64,000 nucleotides of DNA from JAAYTD01 sp964472015 (GTDB lineage Bacteria; Bacteroidota; Ignavibacteria; Kapaibacteriales; UBA2268): contig CAYYIP010000003.1 in the NCBI GenBank assembly GCA_964472015.1, positions 1-64,000 on the forward strand, written 5' to 3'. Under the pieces are notes generated by a model that saw nothing but the letters and a program-made list of their open reading frames with translations, ran no database searches and was not told where the DNA came from. The position numbers and the translations under genes were made by a program. How positions within the stretch are numbered: position 1 is the stretch's first letter; each line of letters starts with the position of its first letter. This document shows positions 36,920 to 46,447 of the stretch, in pieces.

Positions 36920-37911
36920 TTATGTCGGATTGTCTGTCTTCTGATAATAATTTCTAACAATCTTTTTTATTTGTCCTTTAAGCTATTGTTTCTGATACAC
37001 TTAATATTGTTTGATTGTCAGGTGTAATACCATTTTTCAATAAAGGAATAGTATTAAGTATTATATCATCAAAATGAGCATCTTTTTTTCTCGTTCCATA
37101 CGTCTCAAATAACTAATTAAGTAATATTTGATTCTTAAATTTAAATCAATTTGAGTTTTAAATTTTGTATTTGGTTTTATTGTATATTTTTCTGTTGTTT
37201 CATTATAGTCAAAATTTTCTATTAGTAAAGGTGTTAAATCAGTATATTCTTTTGTTAGTAAATCAAGGAATCCCAATTCAAGTTCTTTTAAAATAATTTC
37301 ATTATTTATTTGTTCAATTGTAGCTCCATTATGTTTTGCAATAATTCCTTCTATTGTTTGCAAAATAATATCTCCTATTTTCATTCCAAAATTAGCTTTA
37401 AGTATAGTTTTAGGATTACGTACTTTTTTGAAAATAGATCTATTAGTGTTCTTGCTTTAGGTGAAGTTTTTGGTAATAATAATGGTTTAGGTAATAAATT
37501 TTTATATTTTAATAAAATTTTATCTATATCTTCTTTAACTTCTGGTTCGTGTTTTATGTATTGTCGTTTAACTTCTTGAAAAGCTTTTTTTAATTCATCT
37601 AATTCTACTGGTGCAGTTAATGCTTTTACCATAAATATAGCCATTGGATTTATGTCTATATTTATAGCTTTTCTATTATTCATCATAGCTTCTATTGCTG
37701 TAACGCCACTGCCTCCATAAGGGTCTAAAATTATATCACCAATTTGAGAAAAATTTTTTATATACTCTGCAACTACGTTCCAACTTTGTTTAGTAAAATA
37801 ACCATGAACACCATAATGACGTTTTGCTGCCTGTTTTCTTACTGGAATTTCTTCTAATAATGGACGTGTTGAATAATTAAATTTTTCTTTTATGTTTTCT
37901 TTTTCTGTCAT
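36920..37911 (-). pseudogene. Eroded DNA methyltransferase with frameshifts and missing catalytic motif
   Basis: The first frame (37911 to ~37430) has an N-terminal RPLLEEIPVRKQAAKRHYG region and the SAM-binding motif DPYGGSGVTAIEAMMNNRKA typical of DNA methyltransferases. At an A6 tract (37424-37429) the likely protein moves to another frame (NPKTILKANFGMKIGDII). It shifts again at an A7 tract (37083-37089) into KKDAHFDDIILNTIPLLKNG, and once more near 36977-36981 into KGQIKKIVRNYYQKTDNPT before TAA at 36920. The rebuilt product of ~327 residues contains no SPPY/DPPY motif, so a central catalytic segment seems deleted. Several independent lesions favour a true pseudogene over sequencing error. 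No cognate restriction gene remains. Confidence 0.8.
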
Positions 37912-38005
37912 ATTTTTATCCGAATAATTTTTATCTAAATAAGATTAAAAATAATTCTAATATATGAATAAAATTAATACTTAAAATAATATGTTTATAT
38001 ATTTT

Positions 38006-39511
38006 TTATTTATCAATATTAATTGCTTCATTAATATCAATTGTTTCATCATTAGCTATATCTATTAATGCTAAGTAAAAAAGTTTACTTATATCTTCCA
38101 TTATTTCAGGAACAACTGCTTCTGGTGTATCTCCTATGTCGTGATAATAAGTTTTTTTTACTGCACTAGGAGTTATTGCTGCCATAGATCTATATCCTGC
38201 ACGTCCAAATACCATTCCATCTGTTCTAGGTCGTCCACCATTATCAGTATATTTATATGAATGGAATTTACGATGTATATATTTTTCATTAGCATTTATA
38301 AAATGTTGTTCTATTTTAGGATAACTACTAGCGCCCCATACACCTATATCACGTCCATTGCCAACCATATCAAAATTAAACATACATAATGTTTTATTTT
38401 TAGGAAAAATAGGATTTTCTACATAAAAAGTACTTCCTCTTAATCCTGTTTCTTCAGCTCCCAAAAAAATAAATAAAATAGAACGTTTTAAGTCTACTTT
38501 TGATTTTGCTAAAGCTTGTGCTATTGCCATTAAATCAACACATCCGGAGGCATTATCTAAAGCTGATGGAAAGAACGCAGCAGCATTTCCAACACCATCT
38601 AAATGAGCACCTAATATTATAATTTCATTTTTTAAAATACTATCTGTGCCTTCTAATAATCCTAAAACATTACAACAAGTATTATTAGGGAAGTGTTCTG
38701 TATTTGCGCTTATTGATATTGTTTTATTTAATAATAAAGATTTAGGTTTTAAGTTTGTTTTTATTTCTTCAATTAATTTTTCCCTATTTTTTTGTGTGCC
38801 TAAAAAAAGTTCGTCCACTGCATTAGCTTTCATATAGCAATATATAAAATCTTTATTATAAGGTAATGATGGATTAGCTAATTTTGCAACAAATATTAAT
38901 CCAATTGCGCCATGATTTATAGCATTTTGTAACTTTGAAGTAGTAGACGAATGTAAAGACCATTTTGTATAATCTTTGTGATTAGAATTTACAGGGATTT
39001 CCATTTCTATTAGAACTATTTTATTTTTCACATCTATTCCTGCATAATCGTCATAATTTAATTCCGGCGCAGTAATTCCATATCCTACCCAAATGGCTGG
39101 TGCAGTAATTTTACCTGTACACGATGAAGAACCGGGGAAATAATCTTCTGGGAATTTATATTCTTTTTGAATTGAATCTTTATTTAATTTAAAGTTTACA
39201 GCTAAACTTCCTGCATCTAATATTTTAGTCCATTCATGAGGAAAAGTTTGAAACCAAGATGTATCGTTTATTGCAGGTTTTAACCCCCAACTTTTAAGAC
39301 TATCAACTATATAATTAGCTGCTTTCATATATCCCGGCGCACCCGCACGACGTCCTTCCCATTCAGGTTTGCATAAAATTTCTACAAATGATTGTATTTC
39401 ATTTGAAGAAATTGAATGAAATCCATTCAATATTAAAGAATCATTATCTTGTGCTTTTAGAGTAATAGATAAGATAAAATAAAATATGGCTATTATATAA
39501 TTTTGCTTCAT
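38006..39511 (-). CDS. Exported M28-family zinc aminopeptidase
   Basis: Secreted or periplasmic metallopeptidase of 501 residues. A signal peptide (1-20, cut at LKAQ) is followed by a PA-like insert (~150-260) and the catalytic domain. The two-zinc ligands of M28 are visible in order: His in LGAHLDGVGN, bridging Asp in SALDNASGC, Glu-Glu in FLGAEETGLRG, Asp in NFDMVGNG, and His in YYHDIGDTPE. It should remove N-terminal amino acids from peptides. No sorting domain is present, so it probably stays in the periplasm. It stands alone between the broken and intact methyltransferase genes. Confidence 0.92.
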   Translation of the reverse strand: MKQNYIIAIFYFILSITLKAQDNDSLILNGFHSISSNEIQSFVEILCKPEWEGRRAGAPGYMKAANYIVDSLKSWGLKPAINDTSWFQTFPHEWTKILDAGSLAVNFKLNKDSIQKEYKFPEDYFPGSSSCTGKITAPAIWVGYGITAPELNYDDYAGIDVKNKIVLIEMEIPVNSNHKDYTKWSLHSSTTSKLQNAINHGAIGLIFVAKLANPSLPYNKDFIYCYMKANAVDELFLGTQKNREKLIEEIKTNLKPKSLLLNKTISISANTEHFPNNTCCNVLGLLEGTDSILKNEIIILGAHLDGVGNAAAFFPSALDNASGCVDLMAIAQALAKSKVDLKRSILFIFLGAEETGLRGSTFYVENPIFPKNKTLCMFNFDMVGNGRDIGVWGASSYPKIEQHFINANEKYIHRKFHSYKYTDNGGRPRTDGMVFGRAGYRSMAAITPSAVKKTYYHDIGDTPEAVVPEIMEDISKLFYLALIDIANDETIDINEAINIDK

Positions 39512-39600
39512 TATTTTTTTGTTTAAATTTTTATTAAGAAATAAGTTAGTTTAATTTTTATATATAAAGTTTTATATATGTCTTATATTTTTAGTTGTAT

Positions 39601-40905
39601 TTAAAATCCATTTTTTTGCCATTTTTCTTTATATTTAAAGTTAATAGAATTATCTAATATTACTAAATTTTCTTTTAACAAATGTAGATTTATAAATGTT
39701 TTGTTTTTTAAATATAAATATACCATTAAATGATTTTTATCATCGTATTTAATATTACTATCATATTTAATAAAAACTTTTTTTCCTTTTAATTTGTTAT
39801 CTAAGAAGTTAATTGCATCTTGGTATTTATCAGGAATTTGTTTAATTCCTATTAATTTTATTGTTAAATTATTATTTAATTCTATTAGTTCAGGTGAAAT
39901 AATTTTTTTTATAGTATAAAACAATTCTAAATTTTGAGGTTTCTTATTATCTATTTTAGAACCGTATTGTTTTGTTTTTATATCTATTTTTTTATTTAAT
40001 TTATGAAAATCAATAAACTTATATGGTAATTTATTAATTTTTTCTTTGAAATCAATATTTGCTAAGTTTTGTTTTTTTATAATTATACTAGAATTATCAA
40101 AAATATCATTTTTATTTAGCTTTTCTTGTATTATTTTTATGAAATTTGAATTTATTTCATAACCAACAGAATTTCTTAAAAGTTTTTTTGCAGCAATAGA
40201 CGTTGTCCCACTTCCCAAAAAAGGATCTAATACTGTTTCATTAGTAAAAGAAAACATTTTTATTAATCTAATAGGTAATTCTTCAGGAAACATTGCTATA
40301 TGTTTATTTTGTTTTGTGCCAGGGAAATACCAATGTCCATTAAAATAAGTATTCCATTCGTCTTTTGCTATTTTTGATTCTTCTTTTTGTAATTCTGTAG
40401 GATTAGGAGCAACACCATGTTTTTTGAATAATAAAATATATTCAAAATCTAATTTTATAATTCCATTACGTGGATATGGATAACTTCCCATAATAGTTGC
40501 ACCACCCGTCGTATTCATTGTTGTAGCTTTTTTCCATATAATTTGTCCCATAAAATCCATCCCTAATGTTTCGCAAAATCTTATTATTTCCGAATGAATT
40601 GGTATTACTTTATATCGACCATAATAAGTTGTTCTAGCAAATTGATCACCTATATTTATACATAAACGGCATCCATCTTTTAATACTCTAAAACATTCTT
40701 GCCAAGTTAAGTTTAAATAGTTTATATATTCTTCATAACTATCATTAAATCCTATCTGGTTATTATTTTCATAATCTTTTAATTGCCAATATGGTGGTGA
40801 TGTAATGATTAAATGAATACTTTTAGATTCTATTTCACTCATATTTCTACTATCACCGTTAATAATTATATGTTTTGTATTATTATTTATTTTATACTTA
40901 TTCAT
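39601..40905 (-). CDS. DNA methyltransferase fused to an SNase-like domain
   Basis: The N-terminal ~260 residues form a beta-class DNA methyltransferase. The catalytic motif IV TSPPYW (35-40) comes before the SAM motif I DPFLGSGTTSIAA (~225-237). SPPY suggests cytosine-N4 methylation. The C-terminal ~110 residues resemble a staphylococcal-nuclease (SNase) fold: KLIGIKQIPDKYQDAINFLD, KKVFIKYDSNIKYDDKNHLMVYLYL and TFINLHLLKENLVI. The arginine usually found in the Y-D-x-Y-G-R-x-L-A-Y motif is absent (YDDKNHLMVY), so this half may bind rather than cut. No restriction partner is present. It follows mnmA by only 2 bp, so expression is tied to a housekeeping gene. The SNase call is by eye. Confidence 0.85.
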   Translation of the reverse strand: MNKYKINNNTKHIIINGDSRNMSEIESKSIHLIITSPPYWQLKDYENNNQIGFNDSYEEYINYLNLTWQECFRVLKDGCRLCINIGDQFARTTYYGRYKVIPIHSEIIRFCETLGMDFMGQIIWKKATTMNTTGGATIMGSYPYPRNGIIKLDFEYILLFKKHGVAPNPTELQKEESKIAKDEWNTYFNGHWYFPGTKQNKHIAMFPEELPIRLIKMFSFTNETVLDPFLGSGTTSIAAKKLLRNSVGYEINSNFIKIIQEKLNKNDIFDNSSIIIKKQNLANIDFKEKINKLPYKFIDFHKLNKKIDIKTKQYGSKIDNKKPQNLELFYTIKKIISPELIELNNNLTIKLIGIKQIPDKYQDAINFLDNKLKGKKVFIKYDSNIKYDDKNHLMVYLYLKNKTFINLHLLKENLVILDNSINFKYKEKWQKNGF

Positions 40906-40907
40906 TT

Positions 40908-41972
40908 TTATTTTATTGGATGTTCTATTATTCCACCACCTATTAATTCATTATTATCATATAAAACCACTGACTGCCCACAAGTTACTGCTTTACGTGG
41001 TTCTGTAAATTTAATTATTAATTTATTGTCTGCTATTTTACAATGTGCAGGTTTTCCATAATCTTTATATCTTATTTTAACTACATATTCTTTTTCTTCA
41101 AATGTATCTAAATTATCTTTAAATAAATTAATTGAATTTGCTATAAGTCCTGTACTATATAATTTTTTTTCTATATCTACTATTATTTGTTTTGTGGTAG
41201 CATTTATTTCTTTAACATATAAAGGTTCTGAATACGAAAGTCCAATACCTCGCCTTTGTCCAATTGTATATTTGTAATATCCAGTGTGTTTTCCTATTTT
41301 TTTATTGTTAAATATAAAATCACCCGAAGTAATGTTTTTTATTTGCTCTGTTTTTGTTTTTATATTTTCTAAAAAATTACAATAATCATTATTTGGAATA
41401 AAACAAATATCTTGCGAATCACTTTTTTCAAAAGATGGTAAATTATTATTTAATGCAATATCTCTAACTTCTTGTTTAGAATTTATTTCCGAAAGCGGAA
41501 ATATTGTTCTACTCAAAAAATTTTGAGGTAATTTCCAAAGCATATATGATTGATCTTTATTAATATCATTACTACAAATAATCGAGTAACGATTTGTTTT
41601 TTTATAATATTTTATAGACGCATAATGGCCAGTAGCTATATGTTTTATATTTAATTTATCAGCTTCTTTTATAATATAAGCCCATTTTATCTTATGATTA
41701 CATAAAACACAAGGATTAGGTGTTCTGCCATTAATATATTCATTATAAAAATTTTCTAATATTATATTTTTAAAGTCCGTAGTTGCATCTATAACAATAT
41801 GTTTAATATTAAAAAAATCACAAACTTTTTTTGCATCTTCAATTGCTTGGTTTGAATAAGTATGCATTTTTATAGTACAAGCTATTACTTCATAGTTGAG
41901 TTTTTGTAGAAGTAAAGCTGCAACTGCCGAATCAATACCGCCTGATAAAGCTAATAATATTTTTTCCTTCAT
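40908..41972 (-). CDS. mnmA: tRNA-specific 2-thiouridylase
   Basis: Thiolates U34 of tRNA-Lys, -Glu and -Gln using ATP and a sulphur relay. The PP-loop is LALSGGIDSAVAALLL, with Ile replacing the more common Val. The first catalytic Cys is in NPCVLCNHKIKW, the second in SQDICFIP. Other family motifs are ATGHYA, DQSYMLWKLPQ and YTIGQRRGIG. The C-terminal beta-barrel ends in GQSVVLYDNNELIGGGII. Length is 354 residues, normal. The methyltransferase gene begins 2 bp after its stop. The upstream region (41973-42084) shows no clear promoter. Confidence 0.96.
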   Translation of the reverse strand: MKEKILLALSGGIDSAVAALLLQKLNYEVIACTIKMHTYSNQAIEDAKKVCDFFNIKHIVIDATTDFKNIILENFYNEYINGRTPNPCVLCNHKIKWAYIIKEADKLNIKHIATGHYASIKYYKKTNRYSIICSNDINKDQSYMLWKLPQNFLSRTIFPLSEINSKQEVRDIALNNNLPSFEKSDSQDICFIPNNDYCNFLENIKTKTEQIKNITSGDFIFNNKKIGKHTGYYKYTIGQRRGIGLSYSEPLYVKEINATTKQIIVDIEKKLYSTGLIANSINLFKDNLDTFEEKEYVVKIRYKDYGKPAHCKIADNKLIIKFTEPRKAVTCGQSVVLYDNNELIGGGIIEHPIK

Positions 41973-42084
41973 TTTTTTATTAATCTAAACTAAACCAAAC
42001 TAATATTACATAATATTATATGTTTATATTTATGTATTATTTATAAAATAACAAAAATAAACATAATTATATTATTTATTATCA

Positions 42085-43779
42085 TTATTTTGTTATTATT
42101 TCTTTTTGTTTTAATAGATTTTTTAGTTTTTTTTCAACAAAAACTTCTTTTTTGTTAAAAGGGTTTTCTTTTGTATAATACATTAGTGTGGAATAAGTTG
42201 ATGGCGTAGGAGTAAATATCTGTACTTGTTCTGGTAATATATTAATTTTTTTTGAAAAGAATTTTTTCATTTTTTTCATATCTTCCAAAGTACATCCAGG
42301 ATGTCCTGCCATTAAATAGTAAGTAAGAAATTGTTTTTTATTATTTTCTTTTGAAATTTTTTTAAATTTTTCATAAAATGTTTGTAAGTCACTTAATGGT
42401 TTTGCCATTAATTCAAGTACTTGTTTTTCTATATGTTCAGGTGCAATTTTCATTTGTCCACTAATGCAATTTGAAACAATATAATTTAAATAATTATTTC
42501 CATTTATTTTATCTTTCATTATTAAGTCATATCTAATACCAGACGTAACAAATATTTTATGAATATTTGGTATTTTTAATATATTTTTTAATAGTTTTAA
42601 ATGTGCTTTATGATTTATTTCTCTATTTTTACAAAGTTCAGGTGTTAGACATCTTTTATTTTTACAGCTTCCATATTTTTCTTGTTGATTGCAATGCATT
42701 TTATACATATTTGCACTTGCTCCACCAACATCATAAATAATACCTTTGAAATTTTTATCTTTTGCAAATTTATTTGCTTCTTTTAATATAGATGATTCTG
42801 ATCTTGAACGAATTGTTTTGCCAAAATGTACTGCTATTGCACAAAAATTGCATTCTCCAAAACAACCTCTATGAGATGTTATTGAAAATTTTGTTGTATC
42901 TAAAGCTTTTATTTTACCTTCTTTATTATATATAGGATGAGCTTTATTCTCATATTCATAATTATAAACTTTATCTAATTCTTCAGTGCTTAAATAATAA
43001 TTAGGCGGATTTTGAACTAAAACTCTATTATTTACAGTTTGAATGAGTCTTTTTGAATTTAATGGATCATTATTGTTATAAAAAGTATTAAACAATTCAA
43101 TAAACTTATTTTTGTTAATTGTAACTTCTTCATGGGAGGGTAATAAAATAGAGTTTTCTTTTAATGTTTCAATTTCTTTTTGACTTATAGTATAACATAT
43201 ACCACGTTGTGTTTCTATAGATTGATTATTTTTTATTTTTTCTGCTAGTTCTATAATTGTTTTTTCACCTTCACCATATACCAATATATCAGCTTTAGAA
43301 TCAAGTAAGATAGAACGTCTTAAAGAATTTTCCCAATAATCATAATGAGTAATGCGTCTTAAACTTGCTTCTATTCCACCTATAATTATAGGAACTTTTT
43401 TATCATAATATTGTTTTATAAGGTTAACATATCTTATAATAGCTCTATCCGGACGTTTATTATTAATACTTCCAGCTGTTAGAGCATCATTTTTCCTCTT
43501 TTTCTTTAATGCGGTATAGTTTGCTACCATCGAATCCATAGAACCACTGCTAATTCCCCAAAATAATTTTGGATTTCCAAATTTCATTATATCTATATCA
43601 GAATTTATAATAGGCTGTGGTATTATAGCAACTTTATAGCCTTTTTCTAATAAACATTTTCCTATAATAGCAATTCCATTAAAACTATTATCTATATAAG
43701 CGTCACCACTTACTAATATGATATCAAGGTCGGTCCAATTTAATTGTTTTAATTCTTCTTTGGTTGCAGGGATAAACAC
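42085..43779 (-). CDS. YgiQ-family radical SAM protein
   Basis: Large radical-SAM enzyme of the UPF0313/YgiQ family, function unproven. An N-terminal cobalamin-binding-like region (DLDIILVSGDAYIDN...) is followed by GGIEASLRRITHYDYW. The iron-sulphur motif is RGCFGECNFCAI (C-x3-C-x2-C). GSCKNKRCLTPELC adds a family-specific cysteine cluster, and SGQMKIAPEH and FLTYYLMAGHPGC come later. Length is 564 residues, slightly below the ~600-700 norm because the C-terminal extension is short. It starts 13 bp after the DUF58 gene, so the two are likely co-transcribed. No link in function is known. Confidence 0.92.
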   Translation of the reverse strand: MFIPATKEELKQLNWTDLDIILVSGDAYIDNSFNGIAIIGKCLLEKGYKVAIIPQPIINSDIDIMKFGNPKLFWGISSGSMDSMVANYTALKKKRKNDALTAGSINNKRPDRAIIRYVNLIKQYYDKKVPIIIGGIEASLRRITHYDYWENSLRRSILLDSKADILVYGEGEKTIIELAEKIKNNQSIETQRGICYTISQKEIETLKENSILLPSHEEVTINKNKFIELFNTFYNNNDPLNSKRLIQTVNNRVLVQNPPNYYLSTEELDKVYNYEYENKAHPIYNKEGKIKALDTTKFSITSHRGCFGECNFCAIAVHFGKTIRSRSESSILKEANKFAKDKNFKGIIYDVGGASANMYKMHCNQQEKYGSCKNKRCLTPELCKNREINHKAHLKLLKNILKIPNIHKIFVTSGIRYDLIMKDKINGNNYLNYIVSNCISGQMKIAPEHIEKQVLELMAKPLSDLQTFYEKFKKISKENNKKQFLTYYLMAGHPGCTLEDMKKMKKFFSKKINILPEQVQIFTPTPSTYSTLMYYTKENPFNKKEVFVEKKLKNLLKQKEIITK

Positions 43780-43792
43780 AAAAGTTCCTATT

Positions 43793-44689
43793 TTATATTT
43801 TTTGTCTTTTTATAATATATTTCATTAAAGCTTTATCAAATGGTGTATCAGTAGAAATTAAGTTATAATCTACTTTATGATGAATACATTCCGTTTGTAA
43901 TTTTTTTATAAAGTTTTGTATTATTTGACTGTATGCCGCTTTTAATTGATGTGGCTGTGTTATAAGTTGTTCACCTGTTTCTAAATCTATAAAATTAGCA
44001 GCATTACCAAAATTAAAATCTATTTCTCTTGGATCAAGAATATGAAATAATAATACTTCGTGTTTTTTATGACGTAAATGTCTTAACGCGTCTATAATAG
44101 AGGACATATTGTCAAAAAAGTCGCTGAATATTATTACTAAACTTCTACGTTTTATTCTTTCTGCCAAAACTTCTACTGAATTAGCAATACCTGTTGTATT
44201 ATTAGGAGTTGCATTTTCTAAAGTTGATAATATTTGACTAATATATGATAATCTAGAGTTAGGAGGAAGAAATGTTTGTATTTGATTATTGTATAAAGTT
44301 AAACCTACTGCATCCCTTTGTTTTAACATTAACATAGTTAGTGCAGCAGATAAATAGCAAGAATATTCAAATTTAGAAAGTCGTTTATTTGATGAAAACC
44401 CCATAGAGGCGCTAGTATCAATAGCTATCATTGAACGCAAATTAGTTTCTTCTTCAAATTCTTTTATATAATAACGGGCTGTTCTAGCATAAACACGCCA
44501 ATCTATAAATTTAATCTCATCACCAGGACGATATTGTCTATGTTGTGAAAATTCTACACTAAATCCATGATAAGGAGAACGATGAAGGCCAGTTATGAAA
44601 CCTTCTACAATTAGTTTTGCTTTTAATTCTATATTTCCTATTTTTGCAATTGTATCAGGATTTAAGTATTTTCTATGTTCGTTTATCAT
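43793..44689 (-). CDS. DUF58 domain protein with vWA-like fold
   Basis: A 298-residue soluble protein. It shows the DUF58 hallmark YRPGDEIKFIDWRVYART (~73-90) and a von Willebrand A-like domain with the metal-site motif DTSASMG (D-x-S-x-S). DUF58 proteins usually neighbour MoxR-type AAA+ ATPases and Bat-type vWA proteins and may act in protein maturation. None of these partners is next to it here; the neighbours are a YgiQ gene and a cobalamin adenosyltransferase gene. A perfect 16-bp hairpin sits just upstream of the start codon. Confidence 0.88.
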   Translation of the reverse strand: MINEHRKYLNPDTIAKIGNIELKAKLIVEGFITGLHRSPYHGFSVEFSQHRQYRPGDEIKFIDWRVYARTARYYIKEFEEETNLRSMIAIDTSASMGFSSNKRLSKFEYSCYLSAALTMLMLKQRDAVGLTLYNNQIQTFLPPNSRLSYISQILSTLENATPNNTTGIANSVEVLAERIKRRSLVIIFSDFFDNMSSIIDALRHLRHKKHEVLLFHILDPREIDFNFGNAANFIDLETGEQLITQPHQLKAAYSQIIQNFIKKLQTECIHHKVDYNLISTDTPFDKALMKYIIKRQKI

Positions 44690-44699
44690 ATTATTAAAT

Positions 44700-44739
44700 A
44701 TTAAAATATCCTATATGTTATATTATAGGATATTTTAAT
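44700..44739 (-). terminator. Perfect 16-bp hairpin just before the DUF58 start
   Basis: Arms at 44700-44715 and 44724-44739 pair perfectly around an 8-base loop. The core is AAAATATCCTATA and its complement. The hairpin ends 10 bases before the ATG of the DUF58 gene and lies about 145 bases after the end of the cobalamin adenosyltransferase gene on the same strand. It could terminate that gene (T-rich tail TTTTAATATTT) or control DUF58 translation. Confidence 0.55.
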
Positions 44740-44840
44740 TAAATTAGTTTTTATGTTTTATATTTTTATTTTATAATAGTGAAATTGCTATAATACTTTT
44801 CTATAATACTTACAATTATATATGTATATCTTATGTAAAA

Positions 44841-44848
44841 CAAAGATA
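44841..44848 (-). promoter_or_regulatory. Possible -7 element (TATCTTTG on minus strand)
   Basis: CAAAGATA on the plus strand, 34 bases past the end of the adenosyltransferase gene and ~150 bases before DUF58. If active, its RNA leader would include the 16-bp hairpin. No -33 box is clear. Confidence 0.3.
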
Positions 44849-44882
44849 ATAAATTCTATTTGATAAATTATTAACTATTAAA

Positions 44883-45428
44883 TTAAGAAATAATAATTTT
44901 CTTTTCTGTAATATTTAATAAATGATTATTATATCTTATTAAGACAAATAAGTAATCAGAAAGTCTATTTAGATATTTTAATGAATCTTCTGTTAATTTT
45001 TCCTGTTCATTAACTGTAACAGCAATTCTTTCAGCACGTCTACAAATTGTTCTGGCATTATTTAAAAAAGCTGCAAATTTATTTGTATAAGTGTTAATAA
45101 AATTTTTTAAATCAGTTAATTCTTTATAATATTTATCTATTTTATTTTCTAAATTTTCTATATGTTTATTATTTATTCTAACTAATTTATTTATATTTAC
45201 ATCTAATGGAGTAGCAAAGTCTGCCCCAAGAATAAATAATTCTTCGGTTATTTTTGTTACTTCATCTTTTAATTCATTAGGTGCATCAAATTGCAAAGCA
45301 ATGGATAATACAGAATTTAACTCATCTATTGTTCCATATAGTTCAACTCTTGGTGAATTTTTATAAACTATTTTTCCACCTATTAAAGAAGTAGTCCCTT
45401 TGTCGCCAGTTTTAGTGTATATTTTCAT
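44883..45428 (-). CDS. PduO-type cob(I)alamin adenosyltransferase
   Basis: Transfers an adenosyl group from ATP to cob(I)alamin to make coenzyme B12. The ATP-binding N-terminus is MKIYTKTGDKGTTSLIGG, followed by ELYGTIDELNSVLSIA. The conserved C-terminal helix is ARTICRRAERIAVTV and LNRLSDYLFVLIRY. Length is 181 residues, normal for this family. No adenosylcobalamin-dependent enzyme or other cobalamin gene is in the window, so the user of the cofactor lies elsewhere. It is 32 bp after the DUF1573 gene. Confidence 0.93.
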   Translation of the reverse strand: MKIYTKTGDKGTTSLIGGKIVYKNSPRVELYGTIDELNSVLSIALQFDAPNELKDEVTKITEELFILGADFATPLDVNINKLVRINNKHIENLENKIDKYYKELTDLKNFINTYTNKFAAFLNNARTICRRAERIAVTVNEQEKLTEDSLKYLNRLSDYLFVLIRYNNHLLNITEKKIIIS

Positions 45429-45460
45429 AAAATTTATTATAATATAATGATTAACTAAGT

Positions 45461-46180
45461 TTATTTATTTTTTCTTTCTATTACACGTCCATATGCAGAT
45501 AGTTCGATAAATTCTTCGTCAGGATGTTCTAAATAAATTTTAATTTTAGCTTGTATATGTCCTTTATTTTCTGGTGTTATTGAAGTTTCTAAATTAAAAC
45601 TTTCATCTGATTTTATTATATCACCTTCTTTTAGGTTAATATTTATATTATCTTGAGTTTTTTCTATTGATTTTATTTTAGCATCAACTTTTGAAGTATT
45701 TTTTATAATAGTAGTTGTATGTCCTAATTCACCTACATATAATTTATCAAAACTTATATAACGAGGTATAATTACAAAAGGACGTATTACATTACATTTT
45801 AATAAATATACTAACTTTTGATTTTCTGTATCATTTGTTAATATAGAAACACTTTTTGTTATTTCTCCATTAAAAGTCTTGATGTTTAAATCTACTGTAA
45901 TCTTAGCAGTATCTCCTGGTTTTATATTATTTGAATATCCCGGTATAGTAGTGCAACCACACCCTGGTTTTATATCTAATATTTTTAATGTATCAGTTCC
46001 AATATTTTTAATAAAAATGGTTGTTGTTAAATCAACTTGATAATGAACATCGCCCCAATTTTTTTCTTTGTTTATTAATAAAGCCTTTGGTTGCGCGCTA
46101 GATTTATAACATATAATAACTAATAATGTTATAATAATAAATAGTTTGTTATAGTTATAAAAAATATTTTTCTTTTTCAT
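45461..46180 (-). CDS. Exported DUF1573 protein
   Basis: A 239-residue protein with a signal peptide or lipid-free anchor (hydrophobic ~12-26) and two Ig-like beta-sandwich units. The first carries the DUF1573 hallmark IGTDTLKILDIKPGCGCTT with its paired cysteines and IKPGDTAKITVDLN. Such proteins are abundant in Bacteroidota and Planctomycetes, and their function is unknown. The sequence is probably periplasmic or surface-exposed. It is divergent from glgA across a 267-base AT-rich gap. Confidence 0.85.
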   Translation of the reverse strand: MKKKNIFYNYNKLFIIITLLVIICYKSSAQPKALLINKEKNWGDVHYQVDLTTTIFIKNIGTDTLKILDIKPGCGCTTIPGYSNNIKPGDTAKITVDLNIKTFNGEITKSVSILTNDTENQKLVYLLKCNVIRPFVIIPRYISFDKLYVGELGHTTTIIKNTSKVDAKIKSIEKTQDNININLKEGDIIKSDESFNLETSITPENKGHIQAKIKIYLEHPDEEFIELSAYGRVIERKNK

Positions 46181-46392
46181 ATTGTATTAATTTATATATT
46201 TTATATTTAAAACTATATAAGTTTATAATATTACTATTTAAACTATATTTACTAAATTACAATATTATTTATTAAAATAAAAATAATATTTTTAATAAAA
46301 ACATCGTTTTATATGTTATTAAATTTATTAATATATTAAAAATATATATGTATAAACAATATTAATAATTATGATTTTACATAAAAAATTCG

Positions 46393-46400
46393 TATATTTG
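46393..46400 (+). promoter_or_regulatory. Possible -7 element (TATATTTG) for glgA
   Basis: Exact TAnnTTTG match 48 bases before the glgA start, giving a reasonable leader length. The -33 region (around 46369-46376) lacks a TTTG. Confidence 0.4.
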
Positions 46401-46447
46401 TCCATATAATTAGTGAAATTATTGAAAAAATATAATGGATTATTATT

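Noticed and set aside
37083..37429. Frameshifts in the methyltransferase as programmed frameshifting
   Set aside because: Several separate shifts plus loss of the catalytic motif fit decay better than regulated recoding.
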